A stretch of 64,000 bases of DNA from Platerodrilus igneus. Taxonomy: Eukaryota > Arthropoda > Insecta > Coleoptera > Lycidae. The translations under genes were made by a program, and so were the position numbers. Shown one piece after another: positions 36,292 to 47,910 of the stretch; within the stretch, counting starts at the first letter, position 1; each line of letters opens with the position of its first letter. The notes under the pieces are model-generated. The model saw nothing but the letters and a program-made list of their open reading frames with translations. It searched no databases and had not been told where the DNA came from. The stretch spans positions 7,782,001-7,846,000 of the forward strand of contig JARFIW010001469.1 in assembly GCA_036346225.1 (NCBI GenBank), in the 5' to 3' direction.

Positions 36292-36826
36292 TTAAGTAAG
36301 TTGCAGTAAACATTTCACTAGTGGACGTTTAACTAACCCTTGGGCTGTCTTGACTGTAGGTATCCGAACAATACCAGCCCTACCAAGATAAACATGCACT
36401 ACTCTTCCTAAACGCCACTGTATAGGGGGGTTATTTTCTTTCTTTAAGAGGACAAGTGAATCAATAGGTAGGGTAGCGGAATTTCTCAACCACTTACTTT
36501 TTTGTTGCAGCGTGTGGAGGTATTCAGCACTCAATTTTTTCGAAAACCCTTGTTGCATTTGCTGCAACAGTAACCAGCGATCTAAACGAGAGGGATTTAT
36601 GGACAACAAATCCGGATCTGGTAATATCGAGACTGGTTTAACATTAATAAAATGGCCCGAGGTCACAAACGAAAAATCATGCAGTTCGCAGCTCAGTGCG
36701 CATAGTGCACGTGAGTTGAGAATCGCTTCGATTTGAATCAATACCGTCGAGAATTCTTCAAACGACAAAATTTGTTCACCGATAATTCTTTTCAAATGGG
36801 ATTTTACCGATTTAATCCCGGCCTTT
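36292..36826 (-). pseudogene. BEL/Pao integrase, C-terminal part (third catalytic residue side)
   Basis: The minus strand resumes the integrase with AGIKSVKSHLKRIIGE near 36815. LIQIEAILNSRALCALS follows, with the glutamate of the DDE triad in IEAILNSR, then TSGHFINVKPVSILPDPDLL, ALPIDS-type text, NNPPIQWRLGRVVHVYLG and a stop at 36292. BEL integrases have just this C-terminal order (QIEA.LNSR, GHF..., PP..W.LGR). It is the continuation of the frame broken at 44500, so one gene is split by 7.7 kb of inserted DNA. The integrase would join element DNA to the host chromosome; here it cannot be made. Confidence 0.88.
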
Positions 36827-38394
36827 CACTTGTAACGAATATATATTCTGTAGCACTATTTTTGGAAGAATCACATCTGTGCATTTTTAGTCTGTGATAT
36901 TTGATTCTTGTATTTGATACTGTTATATCTGAAAGAAACAATTCCACAATGGAACAGGAAATCATCACCGTTTAATTAGCTTAAATGCTTTACCCAGAAA
37001 TATTTAATAATAATATACACTCAGAAAACATATTTAAAAGGGAACTAGTCGTTTGTGTTGCCTAATCCACAGGCGGATTATATCCTTTCAGTCGTTAAAA
37101 TTAGGATAGCGCTTGCGTGAATACGGTCATGAGGTGACGCGCAAAGCAGATAAGCCGTTCCTTACTTGCTCGGAATGAATAACCAAGTCAGCGATTGTAT
37201 TTGAGAATGTAGTCCAGACTGCATCATCTACAGATGGGCTCCCAAGTTCTTCATAAGTGGGGCCTCAGAATAGGCGTGATGTGGTAGTTTAAAAATGGTT
37301 CGAGTCGTTATTTGTTAACGGTGAGATCGCATTATTCAAGTAATTTAATACTAATATAAAATATCTTTATTTCCTTAGCGCATGAAGTAACTAGAAATAC
37401 ATGTAAAGAGATTGGGACAACGTTCGTTTATTAAGAAATTACAGCTTTTGTTCGATGTTTTGTTGCAACAAGTTAGTAAGTGGATTCCAGAAAATGTGCT
37501 TCGCAGTTCGATAACTAGGGGAACAGCTTCATTAAAAACAGGTATCAAACCTTTCTTTTGTCATGTTTGTGAGACTTGAAAAGTGCTCACATAAAATTGT
37601 AATCGAAGGTTGTTTAATTATACTAAATTTTGTGCACGAAGAACAACGTGGAATATAATTGTTAAGAAATACTATTAAAATAATTTTGTAAGACACGCGG
37701 AGCATCCATGTGTTAAAATATTGTGATTCTAAAGTCCACTTCCTGTTTTTTAAAAAAGTTCATTACAGATGTCAAATTTTAATAAGGTCATTATACTTGA
37801 ATAAGTTGAAATTTTATTTATCCAAGTTAGCTGCTCGTGATTTAAATTTTTTTAAAGAAATAAATGAAACTGATGTGAAATACATGTAAACCAATAACCA
37901 GATCTGTCCATTTGGTATCAGAAATTTTGTTATGAAATATTATTAAAATTAAGGTCTTGTAATGTCAAGACAGATTTATAAAGAATTCAATTTTATTATT
38001 TCGTATTTGTAATTATATTCGAAAAAAATGAAAAGAGAGAAACTATATTAAATTTCATTTTTGGACTCAAGTTTTTTATTCCATGCACAATTAATTTTTA
38101 TAAATTTTTTTTAAAGAAAATAAATTTTTTTGAATAATGAAATTAGACCAGGGATGGGCAAACTTTTTTAGGATGCGGTCTACTTCTAATTTTTTTACAA
38201 TGTGTCGGTCCACTAGATATTTATTAAAATAATTATAATAAACAATGTGGTATAAATGTACATAGGTAACTAAAAAAATGAAAATAGAAAGGAACTTAGG
38301 TATATATTTTCAAACAAAATTTAAAGATTATAAAAGTATAAAAATATCAAGTTCATAAAAAATATTCCGATTCGAATTATTATTTAAGAGAAAG

Positions 38395-40211
38395 TCATGT
38401 GAAATTGTCCGCATTAGCAGATTTACACTGCATATCCTCTGTTAATTTAGTAAATCTTGGTATATAATTACTAACTGCCAGTCTTGTACTGCATTCGAGG
38501 TGATTGTCTGTAAGACGGGAGCGATATTTTGATTTAATTATATTCATCGTAGAAAATTCAGATTCACATAGGTAGGTAGAGCCAAAGAACGATGTTAAAT
38601 TTAATGCGAGATTTTTTAAATTAGGATACTTAACTTCGTCTATTAAATTCCAAAAAATATTTGTAGGATCTGAACTATGTGCTTTTAAAATTATGTCATT
38701 TTGAAGAAGAAGAACTTCATCTTCCTCAATAGTTATAGAAAACAATTCGTTTATATTTTTGGTTATTTCTTCCACATCAACATTCCCAAATGGGTAAGAC
38801 ATAAATGCAACTATTGGTTCTAGTTTTGTAAATTCTTGAAAACGATTCTCAAATTCAGAGCTAAGATTACTTAGTTCCTCATAAAATTTTCCTTATTTAA
38901 AATACCTCCGTTTTGCAAAACTCGTCAGAAATGTTTTGAAGTTTCTTAGTTCATTCTTTATTAACTGGGAGGAAAGTAGCTTTAGCTTACTTTTGAAAGT
39001 ATTAACATATCCGATCAATTCTGCTATTGATCGATTTTGTCCTTGTAATTGCAGGTTTAATTCATTAAGATGATTTGTTATATCCACAACAAAAGCTAAA
39101 TCCATTAACCAAACGTCGTCACTAAGTTCAGCATACTCTTCATCCTTTAATTTTAAAAAATCTTTGATCTCTGGAAGTAGCTCCCTGAACCTTTGTAAAA
39201 ATATATTCCGACTTAACCAACGAACATCAGCATCAGCCCTAAACATTCTTCTTTGAAGACTTTTTCCCCGAATCGAGTTGACAATTTTCATACAGATTCC
39301 CATTATATGAGACATATTTAATACTTTGCAACACAAGGCTTGTTGATGAATTATACAATGATAGCTCAAGAAATTTGGTATATCATCATCGCGTTTGCAA
39401 ATAGCCAAAAATCCTTTGATTTTTCCTGTCATTGCAGGGGCCCCATCGGTCGTCATTGATGCTATTTTATAAATTGGAATTTTATTTTCAACTATATACT
39501 TTTTAAATGCATCGTAAACATCTTCACCTCGGGTTTTCTTTTTTAAAGGCAATATGGTTAACAATTCTTCCTTCACGCTCATGTCCTTGAAAACCATTCT
39601 TATAAAAATGCATAACTGAGAAGTATCTACTAAATCTGTAGATTCATCAAACTCTAAAGAAAAGCAAATACATTTTCTACATCTTCTCTCAGTTGATTAG
39701 ATATATCAGAATTCATCATTTCTATACGCCGCGTAACAGTTCGACGCGAAAGTTGGATGTCTTTAATTGCCGAAATGATTTCTTTTTTGTTCTTAAAAGT
39801 GTCAAATAATGAATCCCCGGCTTCCAGAAAGGCTGTTTTTACCAAATCTCCATCTGCGAAAGGTTTTTTGTGTTTTGCTAACACTTGACACACACGAAAA
39901 GATGCAACAGTTGCAGCTTTAGTAATGGTAATCGATTTAGTAAAATATGATTGTTGACCGATTAATTGTGATTTAAGTTCTTTTAACTTTCGTTTGCGCA
40001 ATTCGCTGTTTAACAGATAATCCTTATCAAAACTACCGTGCATGGTTTTGAAGTGTCTTTCAACGTTTCCTTTTTTTGGGAGTGCTACACTTGCACTACA
40101 TATAAAACATACACAGTTTTCTTTCACCATTGTAAAGAAAAACTGTTCTTCCCATTCTGAATTAAAGTTGTATGTTTTCCTTTTCTTGGCACTTGTGCTT
40201 GAAGATTCCAT
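38395..40211 (-). pseudogene. hAT transposase (GTF2IRD2/ZBED-like), one frameshift and one stop
   Basis: The start at 40211 gives a BED-type zinc finger near residues 33-58 (CVCFICSASVALPKKGNVE then HFKTMH). After VENVFAF the frame slips by one base at a T run near 39657, and the next frame continues SLEFDESTDLVDTSQLC, with the first catalytic aspartate. MTTDGAPAMTGKIKG holds the next one. VRWLSRN is the conserved RW block. A single TAA at about 38893 follows AKRRYFK. The same frame then runs on to the C-terminal hAT dimerisation region (NLTSFFGSTYLCESEFSTM near 38590, with the catalytic glutamate in CESEFS). Full length would be about 605 residues, normal for the family. Known relatives cut and paste DNA in the nucleus. 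Confidence 0.92.
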
Positions 40212-40290
40212 ATTTAAAAAATTTAATAATTATTTATATATGTTAACAATAAAAATACTCGGTATAAAAATCTTTTTAGCTGAGTACTAG

Positions 40291-40445
40291 GTTAAGAATC
40301 GAACGTCGATGAGAGAATGTAGCTCCGAGCGCGTATAAAGCTTAACGCTATCTAGATACGTGCATACTAGAAAGAATATAAATACGACCTCTGCTTTGCG
40401 TGCGTTAAGAGCTACATCGTCCCGCATCGATGTTCAGTTCTTGTA
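40291..40445. repeat. Imperfect inverted repeat upstream of the hAT transposase
   Basis: GAACGTCGATGAGAGAATGT with AGCTC near 40300 pairs imperfectly with GAGCTACATCGTCCCGCATC and GATGTTC near 40410-40434. It lies between the transposase start and the nested element, so it may be subterminal or promoter sequence of the hAT. Confidence 0.5.
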
Positions 40446-40636
40446 ACATTATTTTGTAATGTTAACGATTAAATAAATTAATTAATTAAAAATTCAGTAA
40501 CTTGAATAAATTATAGACAAAAATTCCCACAGTAAATTACTTCACATTCAGTTAGGATCCTATATAATAAAGGATCACATTTACCGATAGCTTCGGGCTA
40601 CTAAATTCCAGCGGCAGGTCATCATTTAAAGCTCTA

Positions 40637-42281
40637 CACTGAGAAAAGGATTTAGTTGCTTCAACTGAAAATTAGTTGATTCAATTAGAATTTTGGTTTG
40701 TATATAAACAATGATCTATATGCATTAAATAGAACATAATAAAATGTTGGAAAACCGATTTTGAAGCAAACAAACCTAAATTTGTACCACAATAATTATG
40801 GCATTTACTCAAATCGCTATTAATGTAACTTGAATGTTAGGTATCGTTACTTCAATTGCTTGTAGGTTTGATTTGAATTATTTAATACTTTTATCAAATA
40901 AACTGTTGTGTTAAATCAACACGTTGAATATCCCACTTACATATAAAAATCATTGAAGCAAATACTTGAAAGGGTTTGTAGCATTAAAACAAACTATTCA
41001 AATTTTTCAACTAACCAAAAAGCGTCATTGGTTTAACTAACCCATATATTGAGCAGATAATAATTATTAAGCTAAGTGGCTAATAAGGGTTCAAATAATA
41101 ACATTTTTGGTTTAATCAAACTTTTATTGTGTTGAATTGAAACATTTAGCTGTCAAATCAATCATTTCGTTGCGTTGTACATTGTTTAGAAATAGAATTA
41201 GTTGGTTTAAACATCCAAGGTAGTTTGATTCAATATCCAGCTTGATCGATTCCGGCTTAATGAAGTTATTTTAACCATTTTTTAATACAACTTGGCGATC
41301 AACAAATGAGTTTGTTCATCCCTAACAGATTTTTAACAAAAAAATTGATTTAAAATAACTTCATTCAGTCACATTATCAAGTTGTATATTGAATCAAATC
41401 TCACCTAGAATGTTACATTAACCCTAGTTTATCCTGCATAAGCTTCCACTCCAATTTTATAAAACTGACACTGATTATTGAAAGTTTGTTTATTCCTTGA
41501 GGTTGCAATGGGTCTTTGAAGTTAGACATTCGCTTATATAGTTGAATGCTAAAAACAACTGCTTTAGTTATGGGCAATAAGACTAATTTATAGAAATGTA
41601 CTTACGTGTTTTTAGACGAAAAGATTTTGTTTACACATAGTACAGCGTACTAAATATATCTTTCATGTATTTTTACAGTTAGTTGAAATACTTTTATGGA
41701 AACTAACACAATAAACAATGCGAAGTAACGCTTGACGCCATTTTGACGTGTCGCAGTCGAAGGTTACCGGTATATTAAAGATATAATGTGCGCGCGCTGT
41801 ATTTCCAATACGTAGCATCGGTGACGTACAATACCGTTGCATTCAACGAATAACGTTGACGTTTGATTTAGCAATCGTAGTTTATTTAAATCAAGAAGCT
41901 AGAGACGTTTGTTTCAATATTTTAATTTGTTAGAAAACGTGTTCATTTGACACTTTTTCCAGCATTCATTTAACTAAAATGGATTTTTTTCAACATTAAT
42001 GTTGTATTGGACTAAAATATGAAATTTGTTGACAATATTAGTTTGTATTAAATACGACTGATGTTGAATGAAATTCACTTTTGCATTCTTTTATCAACCA
42101 ACTATTATTATGCATTCAAACAAACAAATTTAAGTCAACTAATTTTTGATGTTAGTTTAACCATCTGCAAGCGGTTCAGTGAATATAGTTTCGTTTAGAA
42201 CGACTAAAAAATACTTGATAAAATGCTTTACTCTTCAAAACAACAGAATTGGTTGAATCAACCAAATCACTTTTCTCAGTG
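40637..42281. mobile_element. Non-coding element with terminal inverted repeats, nested in the hAT
   Basis: The left end CACTGAGAAAAGGATTTAGT and the right end (inward) CACTGAGAAAAGTGATTTGG are inverted repeats; similarity continues about 30 bp with small differences. TA flanks both sides (40635-40636, 42282-42283), compatible with a Tc1/mariner-like target. The shared TCTACACTGAG could instead be part of the repeat itself, which would leave the duplication unproven. The interior is AT-rich with many TTGAATCAA/GATTCAA words and no open frame, so it is non-autonomous. Confidence 0.8.
41219..41406. repeat. Long imperfect hairpin inside the nested element
   Basis: The arm at 41219-41273 (GGTAGTTTGATTCAATAT ... 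AATGAAGTTATTTTA) pairs with 41351-41406 (TAAAATAACTTCATT ... ATATTGAATCAAATCTCACC). The arms are about 55 bp with a loop near 75 bp. Confidence 0.8.
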
Positions 42282-44499
42282 TAGACCCCATCGTAAGTCA
42301 AATACAATAAACTTCTTAAAAATTAGGTCGGTAACAGACTAACAAATCCGATAGAATTAAAATGTAATAGTACCTTTTTAGCGTAAATAAAGGAAAACCA
42401 ATTTCAGTTTGAAAAGCTTAATACTTTCGTTGATTTACAGCGGGTTAGACAAGACAAAACATTATAATAGCGGAAACTATTTCCAATTGATTTGTTCAAA
42501 TATTACAAGTAATCTTAAGTAGTCTGGAGACATCCATTGTATTTAAAATCCATTTCGGCTCAAGTGGGTTAGCCGGTCTTTGTTAATGGCAGACACTGTC
42601 GCCATAAGTAGATTCCACATTGCCATATTTAAGTAATTCATAGAAGGTAAAAATATAGTTTAAACCGTGGGAGAATAATTGCTTCCGTGATTCTCATCTA
42701 AAAAGGGGTTGGATTTGGTTTCTGAAATCTTGTTTTGTGGGAGGTTCGGTTCAGTCGTTGGATAACAGAAAATGACGTACGTAATTTAGTCTATATAACT
42801 CAAGGCTTAGCCAAAAGACGGGGAGTTTCTCCAATGGGGCCGACCGTGGTTAAGAAGTAGAGAGAAACGTAGTTTCGCGGTTAGCGTTCTCTGGCATGAC
42901 ATAGAATATTAAACTTCGTATCACGTTAGTAAAAAAAATTGGAAAGAAGTGTTACTCTTCCAGTTTAGCGAGGGTTATGCCCATATGTTCGCGGATTTAT
43001 AGTGATACAAGATAAATATTTACAAAACTTGTAGGCGTGTGACGCACAAGTAAGTGATATTGTCAAAATTCTGCCGAGTTCGTGTGCCAGTCAATTTTTT
43101 AAACATTACAAACAGAAGCAACAAGCGAGATTCTCTTCCCAAATTTAATAACTGCTCTACGTTGGAAAACAAACCCTCAAACAATGGACAATTATTAGTA
43201 AGTAAGTTTTTATAGTTAAGTAGCATGACCAATTTTTAGTTAGTTTATTTGTTAGGACGTTTTGGCCATAAACCGTAGGATTAAATTAGTGTACAATTTA
43301 TAATATAAGTTTCTTTCATATACAAGTGTTTGATAACTACTTATGTACACAAAATTTTCATGAATTCCATAGTCACCTATTCACTTAAATTTATAAACTA
43401 AAAGCAATGCATGTAAGAGGTTCACGTTTATTGCTCTGTGAATTAAATAGTTTTGTTTGCCGTTGATTAAGTCAATAGTTTTTCTTATTTTTTTTATATA
43501 AGTAGTACAAAAAGTGAGGAATTGATTAAAAGAAACAATTGTCCTCCTTGGGATGACAAGTCTCTCAAGGTTTTGTACGAACATTTGGACATTCTCGACT
43601 TGTCTGGCGCCCTTGGCAATTGTCATTAAGCCACAATATTTTATGAAAGGTAAGTGCTACATTTTTGTAGTATATTATAAATTAATTTAACCTTTTTTTC
43701 AAAATTTTAACCCTCTATATGATCCTCGACCTTCCGCTAGCTAGTGCCGGTGACCCCCCTTTAAATTTTGTTTTACAGGCCGCCCCCATTTTATAATTTG
43801 ACTGGAAAAGATACACTTAGTAGCTTTTCCGCCTGTAACATTCTTTAACCCCGAGTAATGGAATTTTTTATATTCTAAGGAGTAGTTTAAGTAAAAAAGG
43901 CAAATATTAAAGGCGATCACTTTAAAATGACTCGGCGGTCCACCAGTCGATCGCGATCGACTTCATGCCCACCTCTGAATTAGACGAATGCTGAAGTAAT
44001 TTAAAAAAACACAGATATGCTACAACTGATTTGTTCTAGGTATTCATTTTTGATTCAAATATCTTTGGTGTGGTAATTTCAAGATTATCCACTCGTAATT
44101 ATTAGTATGCTTTTTTATTAAAAAGCACAAACAGTGTCTTTTTAATAGAAAATTTGTTGTGTACTTTTTCTTTCAGGGTCATCGAGATCGAAGAGGTTGT
44201 AAGTATGCTCCAGAGGTTTCCAGATGTGTTAGTTCATTAAGTTGTAAGTTTTTATGGTGCTTATATCCCATGAGTTTCTGTATCTTCTCATAGGAGTATT
44301 GAATTTCTTGTGTTATCATCCATATAGATACAGTGGCGCTCAATTCCCCTTTTTCTTTTTATGTTAGCTTATTGTAGAGTTTATACCAACCCCACGCCCT
44401 TTCTCATTGCTCACCCTTGGGGTAATTCCCAGACTTAGCCGCGAACAAGTATAGCTTCACTTGTATCCAACGAGTCGAGGCGAAAAAATGTTACACACT

Positions 44500-45500
44500 A
44501 CCCACCAAAATGAGGAGCAGCAGGAGGGTTAAACACAAATTCGATTCCCCCTACGCTTGCCGAATGGTGCATCAATTGAGAGATTTTACGATAGGCCCCA
44601 ACGAAATTGGTGCCATTATCACAATGGATTTGAATACATTTGCCTCTTCGAGTAATAAATCGACGTAAAGCACCCAAGAAAGGGTCTGTTGACAAGTTAG
44701 ACACTAATTCTAAATGGATAGCTTTAGTGCTGAAACAAGTAAATAAACAAATGTACGCTTTCAATGATTTTGCGCCACGACACCGATTCATCGTGACAGA
44801 GAAAGGTCCACTAAAGTCGATTCCCATACGTAAAAACGCCTTACCTCGAGTTAACCTAGAAACTGGTAAATCCCCCACAGGGGGCATAAAACCACTGGGT
44901 TTATACGAAAACAACGAATGCAGGACTTCAAACATTGCCGAATAGCTCTCTTTGCAGTCAAGATCCAATAATTCTGAGTTAATAAAAATTTAGTTGTTCG
45001 GTTTTCAGGATGTATATGTCTTTCATGATAATCTAATATAATAATTTCAGTTAATCGATACGACCGAAGAAGCAAAATTGGAAATTTTACACCATACGAT
45101 AACTCTGAATTACGCAGGCAACCGCCCACCCTCAACAAATCACGACTATCTAGAAACGGACTAAAGCTACCTAGTTGTTTAATAACAAGTTTTCCAGTTT
45201 TAATATTTGCAATGTCTTGGACAAAAACATTTGTTTGAACTTTTTTAATCAATAAATGTATAGCCTTTTGCTGCTAGGCTAGGGACAAACCATCAGAATA
45301 TTTTGAACGCAAATCCGCCGGACATTGAACATTACGAATGATATGAGGAATACATGTAATAATCCTCCAAATTTTCTGCAGTTTTGAAAATTCATCCATT
45401 AACAAATCTAAGAAATTCTCAGGCATTACGACTGTTAACGACGTCCATCTGAGATGGATGAGTCGATATAGCCGGCGTTGATCTTGCGTCAAAGCTGGTT
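44500..45500 (-). pseudogene. BEL/Pao polyprotein: RNase H end, integrase zinc-binding and first catalytic part
   Basis: On the minus strand, 45492-45274 has RRLYRLIHLRWTSLTVVMPE, then EFSKLQKIWRIIT. 45252-44851 has LDSRDLLRVGGCLRNSELSY, then HERHIHPENRTTKFLLTQNY, then RQCLKSCIRCFR, an HHCC zinc-binding fold. One frame over, 44968-44500 has DFSGPFSVTMNRCRGAKSLK (first catalytic aspartate), KAIHLELVSNLSTDPFLGAL and HCDNGTNFVGAY (second aspartate), ending PHFGG. All are hallmarks of BEL/Pao. The frame breaks at the solo LTR boundary and resumes at 36826. No BEL RT is found to the right. Confidence 0.9.
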
Positions 45501-46189
45501 TTATATTGCGAGCTACAGGTTATCAAATAAACTCCCTTGCTTTAGGTGGGTGTAATTTATATTTATAATATTTTAAAAGATACGTTAATTCAAATATTGG
45601 TACTTTACTTAGTTAAGCAGCATAAACAATGGTTCAATATTATTATAACAAGAATATCAACGGCATCGGGTGTTCCAATATGTAAATATTATAGGGAATT
45701 CTTTTTTAAACACATTCCGTGCCGAAAAAGACGTTAAACATTACAAAAGGTTTTTTTTTTAAAAAGGTAGAATGAATTTTAATCACCAGGTTGAGATTTT
45801 GAGGTTAGGTTTCAAAAAAATTTATTTTGAAAATTTTTTGTACAGAGGATAAAAATTAGGAAACTGCGCCACCTTATCAGGGAAAACGATAAAAAAACTC
45901 AATTTTACTTTCATGAGATAATAATTAATCATTTATTAAATTAAAAAGTTAAATTAATAAAATAATACACGGGAGTTTTAAAATAAACCGTAATAACGTA
46001 AACTCAATATCTTTACACCAAATATATCCTACGTAGAACCGTGGACAATCTACCTCGAGCTCGATTTCTTTATCAAATAAAAAAATGGATTCGTTTTGTT
46101 CTCACGTAATCGATCCTTCCATAGTCCAACTTCCTTATAGAGCATTAATTTTTAGTGATTCTAGATGCCTCGTCGCTCTCTGCTGTTAG

Positions 46190-46990
46190 TGTGTTAAAAA
46201 TATTTCGATTCTCTGCTCGCAGAGGATACCTATTTACATGTGTTTCTTTTTGTCAATTCTGCTGCTGGGTGGAGTTCTAATCTGATGTTTAGGGCTCGCC
46301 CATCTAGTATATCTTCAGGTGTTTTCTTTCTTGTGTTTGGGTTACCGTCCAGCGGGTGTACGGTGCTTCGAAGGAGTTGGATATCGTAGTTGTCTATTTT
46401 GTTGTAGATGTTTGCGGTTGGTGTTTTGAAGTGTTCTTTTAATGTCGATTGCTGTAGGTTCTACGTTAGCGTCTCATTTCTACGAACCAGTGGGTTTCGG
46501 TCTTGTTTAGGAAGGCTTTCATTTTGGTTTCTTTGATATATGATGATGTGTGGGTATATCATGCCGCTGATGCATAGCTCAGGATTGGTCGTAAGTATCT
46601 CTTGTTTGTTTTGAGTCTTATGTCTGTGGATAGTTTCCTCTTGTGGTAGAGCATTCCGTGAAGGTAGCCTTCGGTCTTTGTGTCTTATTTCTTGTGTCAA
46701 TGGCGTGTTTGTCGAGCGTGAGTCGTTTGTTTATGTGTCCTTCTAGATATATGAAGGAATAAGGTCAGTTGTTTACTTTCGATAGTCGGTGAATCATTGT
46801 TTCTTCGCTTTGTGAAGATTATAGTATCCGTTTTGCGAGAGTTTAGTTTTATCTTCTGCTGCTGGAACCAGCCAGGCAGTAGGCCGAGTTTGCGTTGCAT
46901 CTTTCTAATTCAATGTTTTGGATTTCGTCTGTTGCTAGAAACAGTGTGTTGTCGGCGTACAGAGTGCTTCTGGTATGCATGGTAAGTCTT
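46190..46990 (-). pseudogene. Jockey-like RT C-terminal fragment (long unit)
   Basis: The minus strand near 46960 reads LFLATDEIQN, just after where the catalytic ADD should be. In shifting frames follow KLGLLPGWFQQQKIKLNSRK and TDTIIFTKRRNND, then YLRPILSYASAAWYTHTSS and NKTETHWFVEMRR. W...IKLN..KT..I.FT and the YASAAW thumb block are typical of jockey-type RTs. At least two frame changes are present. The sequence is repeated at 50276-51076. Confidence 0.75.
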
Positions 46991-47058
46991 GTTTGTGAGC
47001 TTTGAAGAGTGTCAGAGATAGACAGCCTTATTGTGGCACTCTGACACTAATGGGTGTC

Positions 47059-47205
47059 TAAACGGCTATGTGGTTTAGTTGGTCCACGTCTGACTATTAA
47101 ACCTAAAGTCCTGGGTTCGGTTTCCGACACGGATTGCTTGAAAATGTTAGACGAGCATTTTTCACAAAAATACGCTTTCGTTCGTATGGTAAAATGTAGG
47201 TAGCG

Positions 47206-47256
<51 letters not shown>

Positions 47257-47369
47257 TGTCACGCACGATAAAGATCCTTACCTTGTTTGGAATAGCACAG
47301 GTTCGGAAAAATTCAAAACTTCCTAAAAAAAATTTGCTTCCTGGACCATGTAGTACATTCGGGTGGAGG
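47059..47369 (+). mobile_element. tRNA-derived SINE with clear A and B boxes
   Basis: The A-box-like TGGTTTAGTTGG at 47071-47082 and B-box GGTTCGGTTTCC at 47114-47125 have tRNA-gene spacing, with an anticodon-arm-like GACTATTAAACC between. Body and tail match the other copies. (GT)n fills about 47211-47252. The flanks TAATGGGTGTC (47048) and TAATGGTTGTT (47370) could be an 11-bp target duplication with two mismatches. The head resembles Lys or Asn tRNA, which is inference. Confidence 0.85.
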
Positions 47370-47394
47370 TAATGGTTGTTTTTCAGACTTTAGG

Positions 47395-47536
47395 AAAGTG
47401 TTTAAAATTGTGGTTGTGGTGTTGATTGTAGTTGTGGTTATGGTTGTTGCTGTGAATGTGGCTCTGGCTGTGGCTGTAGTTGTGGTTGTGGTTATGGTTA
47501 TGGTTGTGGTTGTTGTTGTTATGGTTATGGTTGCGG

Positions 47537-47576
<40 letters not shown>

Positions 47577-47910
47577 GGTTGTGGTTGTGGTTGTGGTTGT
47601 GGTTGTGGTTGTGGTTGTGGTTGTGGTTGTGGTTGTGGTTGTGGTTGTGGTTGTGGCTTGTGGTTGTGGTTGTGGTTGTGGCTGTGGTTGTGGCTTGTGG
47701 TTGTGGTTGTGGTTGTGGTTGTGGTTGTGGTTGTGGTTGTGGTTGTGGCTTGTGGTGTGGCTTGTGGCTGTGGCTTGTGGGTTGTGGTTGTGGTTGTGGC
47801 TGTGGTTGTGGTTGTGGTTGTGGTTGTGGTTGTGGTTGTGGTTGTGGTTGTGGTTGTGGTTGTGGTTGTGGTTGTGGTTGTGGTTGTGGTTGTTGTTGTA
47901 GTTGTAGTTG
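47395..47910. repeat. GGTTGT-type satellite, about 0.5 kb
   Basis: Dominated by GGTTGT hexamers with GTT-only and GGTTAT, GGCTGT and GGCTTGT variants. It lies within the LINE between the endonuclease start and the SINE. The very long open frames it creates (Val, Gly-Cys, Trp-Leu on plus; Gln-Pro, Asn-His on minus) are artefacts of the repeat. Confidence 0.97.

Larger units (their letters stand above)
38149..43977 (-). mobile_element. hAT transposon, 5.8 kb, with terminal repeats and 8-bp target duplication
   Basis: The left end CAGGGATGGGCA and the right end (read inward) CAGAGGTGGGCA are terminal inverted repeats of the hAT type. The 8-bp direct repeat AATTAGAC flanks the element at 38141-38148 and 43978-43985, as hAT elements produce. 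GGTCCAC text lies inside both ends. The transposase lies near the left end on the minus strand. A separate 1.6-kb element is nested at 40637-42281. The rest, 42282-43970, is non-coding as read. Confidence 0.92.
36831..44495 (+). mobile_element. Solo LTR of a gypsy-type element, interrupted by hAT
   Basis: Starts TGTAACGAAT and ends ATGTTACA, flanked by the 4-bp direct repeat CACT (36827-36830 and 44496-44499), and it sits inside the BEL integrase. Without the hAT it is about 1.83 kb long. TTTCCTTAGCGCA near 37372 resembles 11497. TTTCTTGTGTTATC, then GATACAGTGGCGCTC near 44330, resembles 14351-14389 of the other LTR at a similar distance from the 3' end. No internal coding region is present, which is why I call it solo. 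Confidence 0.7.

Noticed and set aside
47059..47130. Possible tRNA gene
   Set aside because: The A and B boxes are there, but no acceptor stem closes and the same body follows in every copy. It is a SINE head.
47395..47910. Telomere-type repeat
   Set aside because: The insect telomere unit is TTAGG. This tract is GGTTGT with variants and lies inside a LINE.
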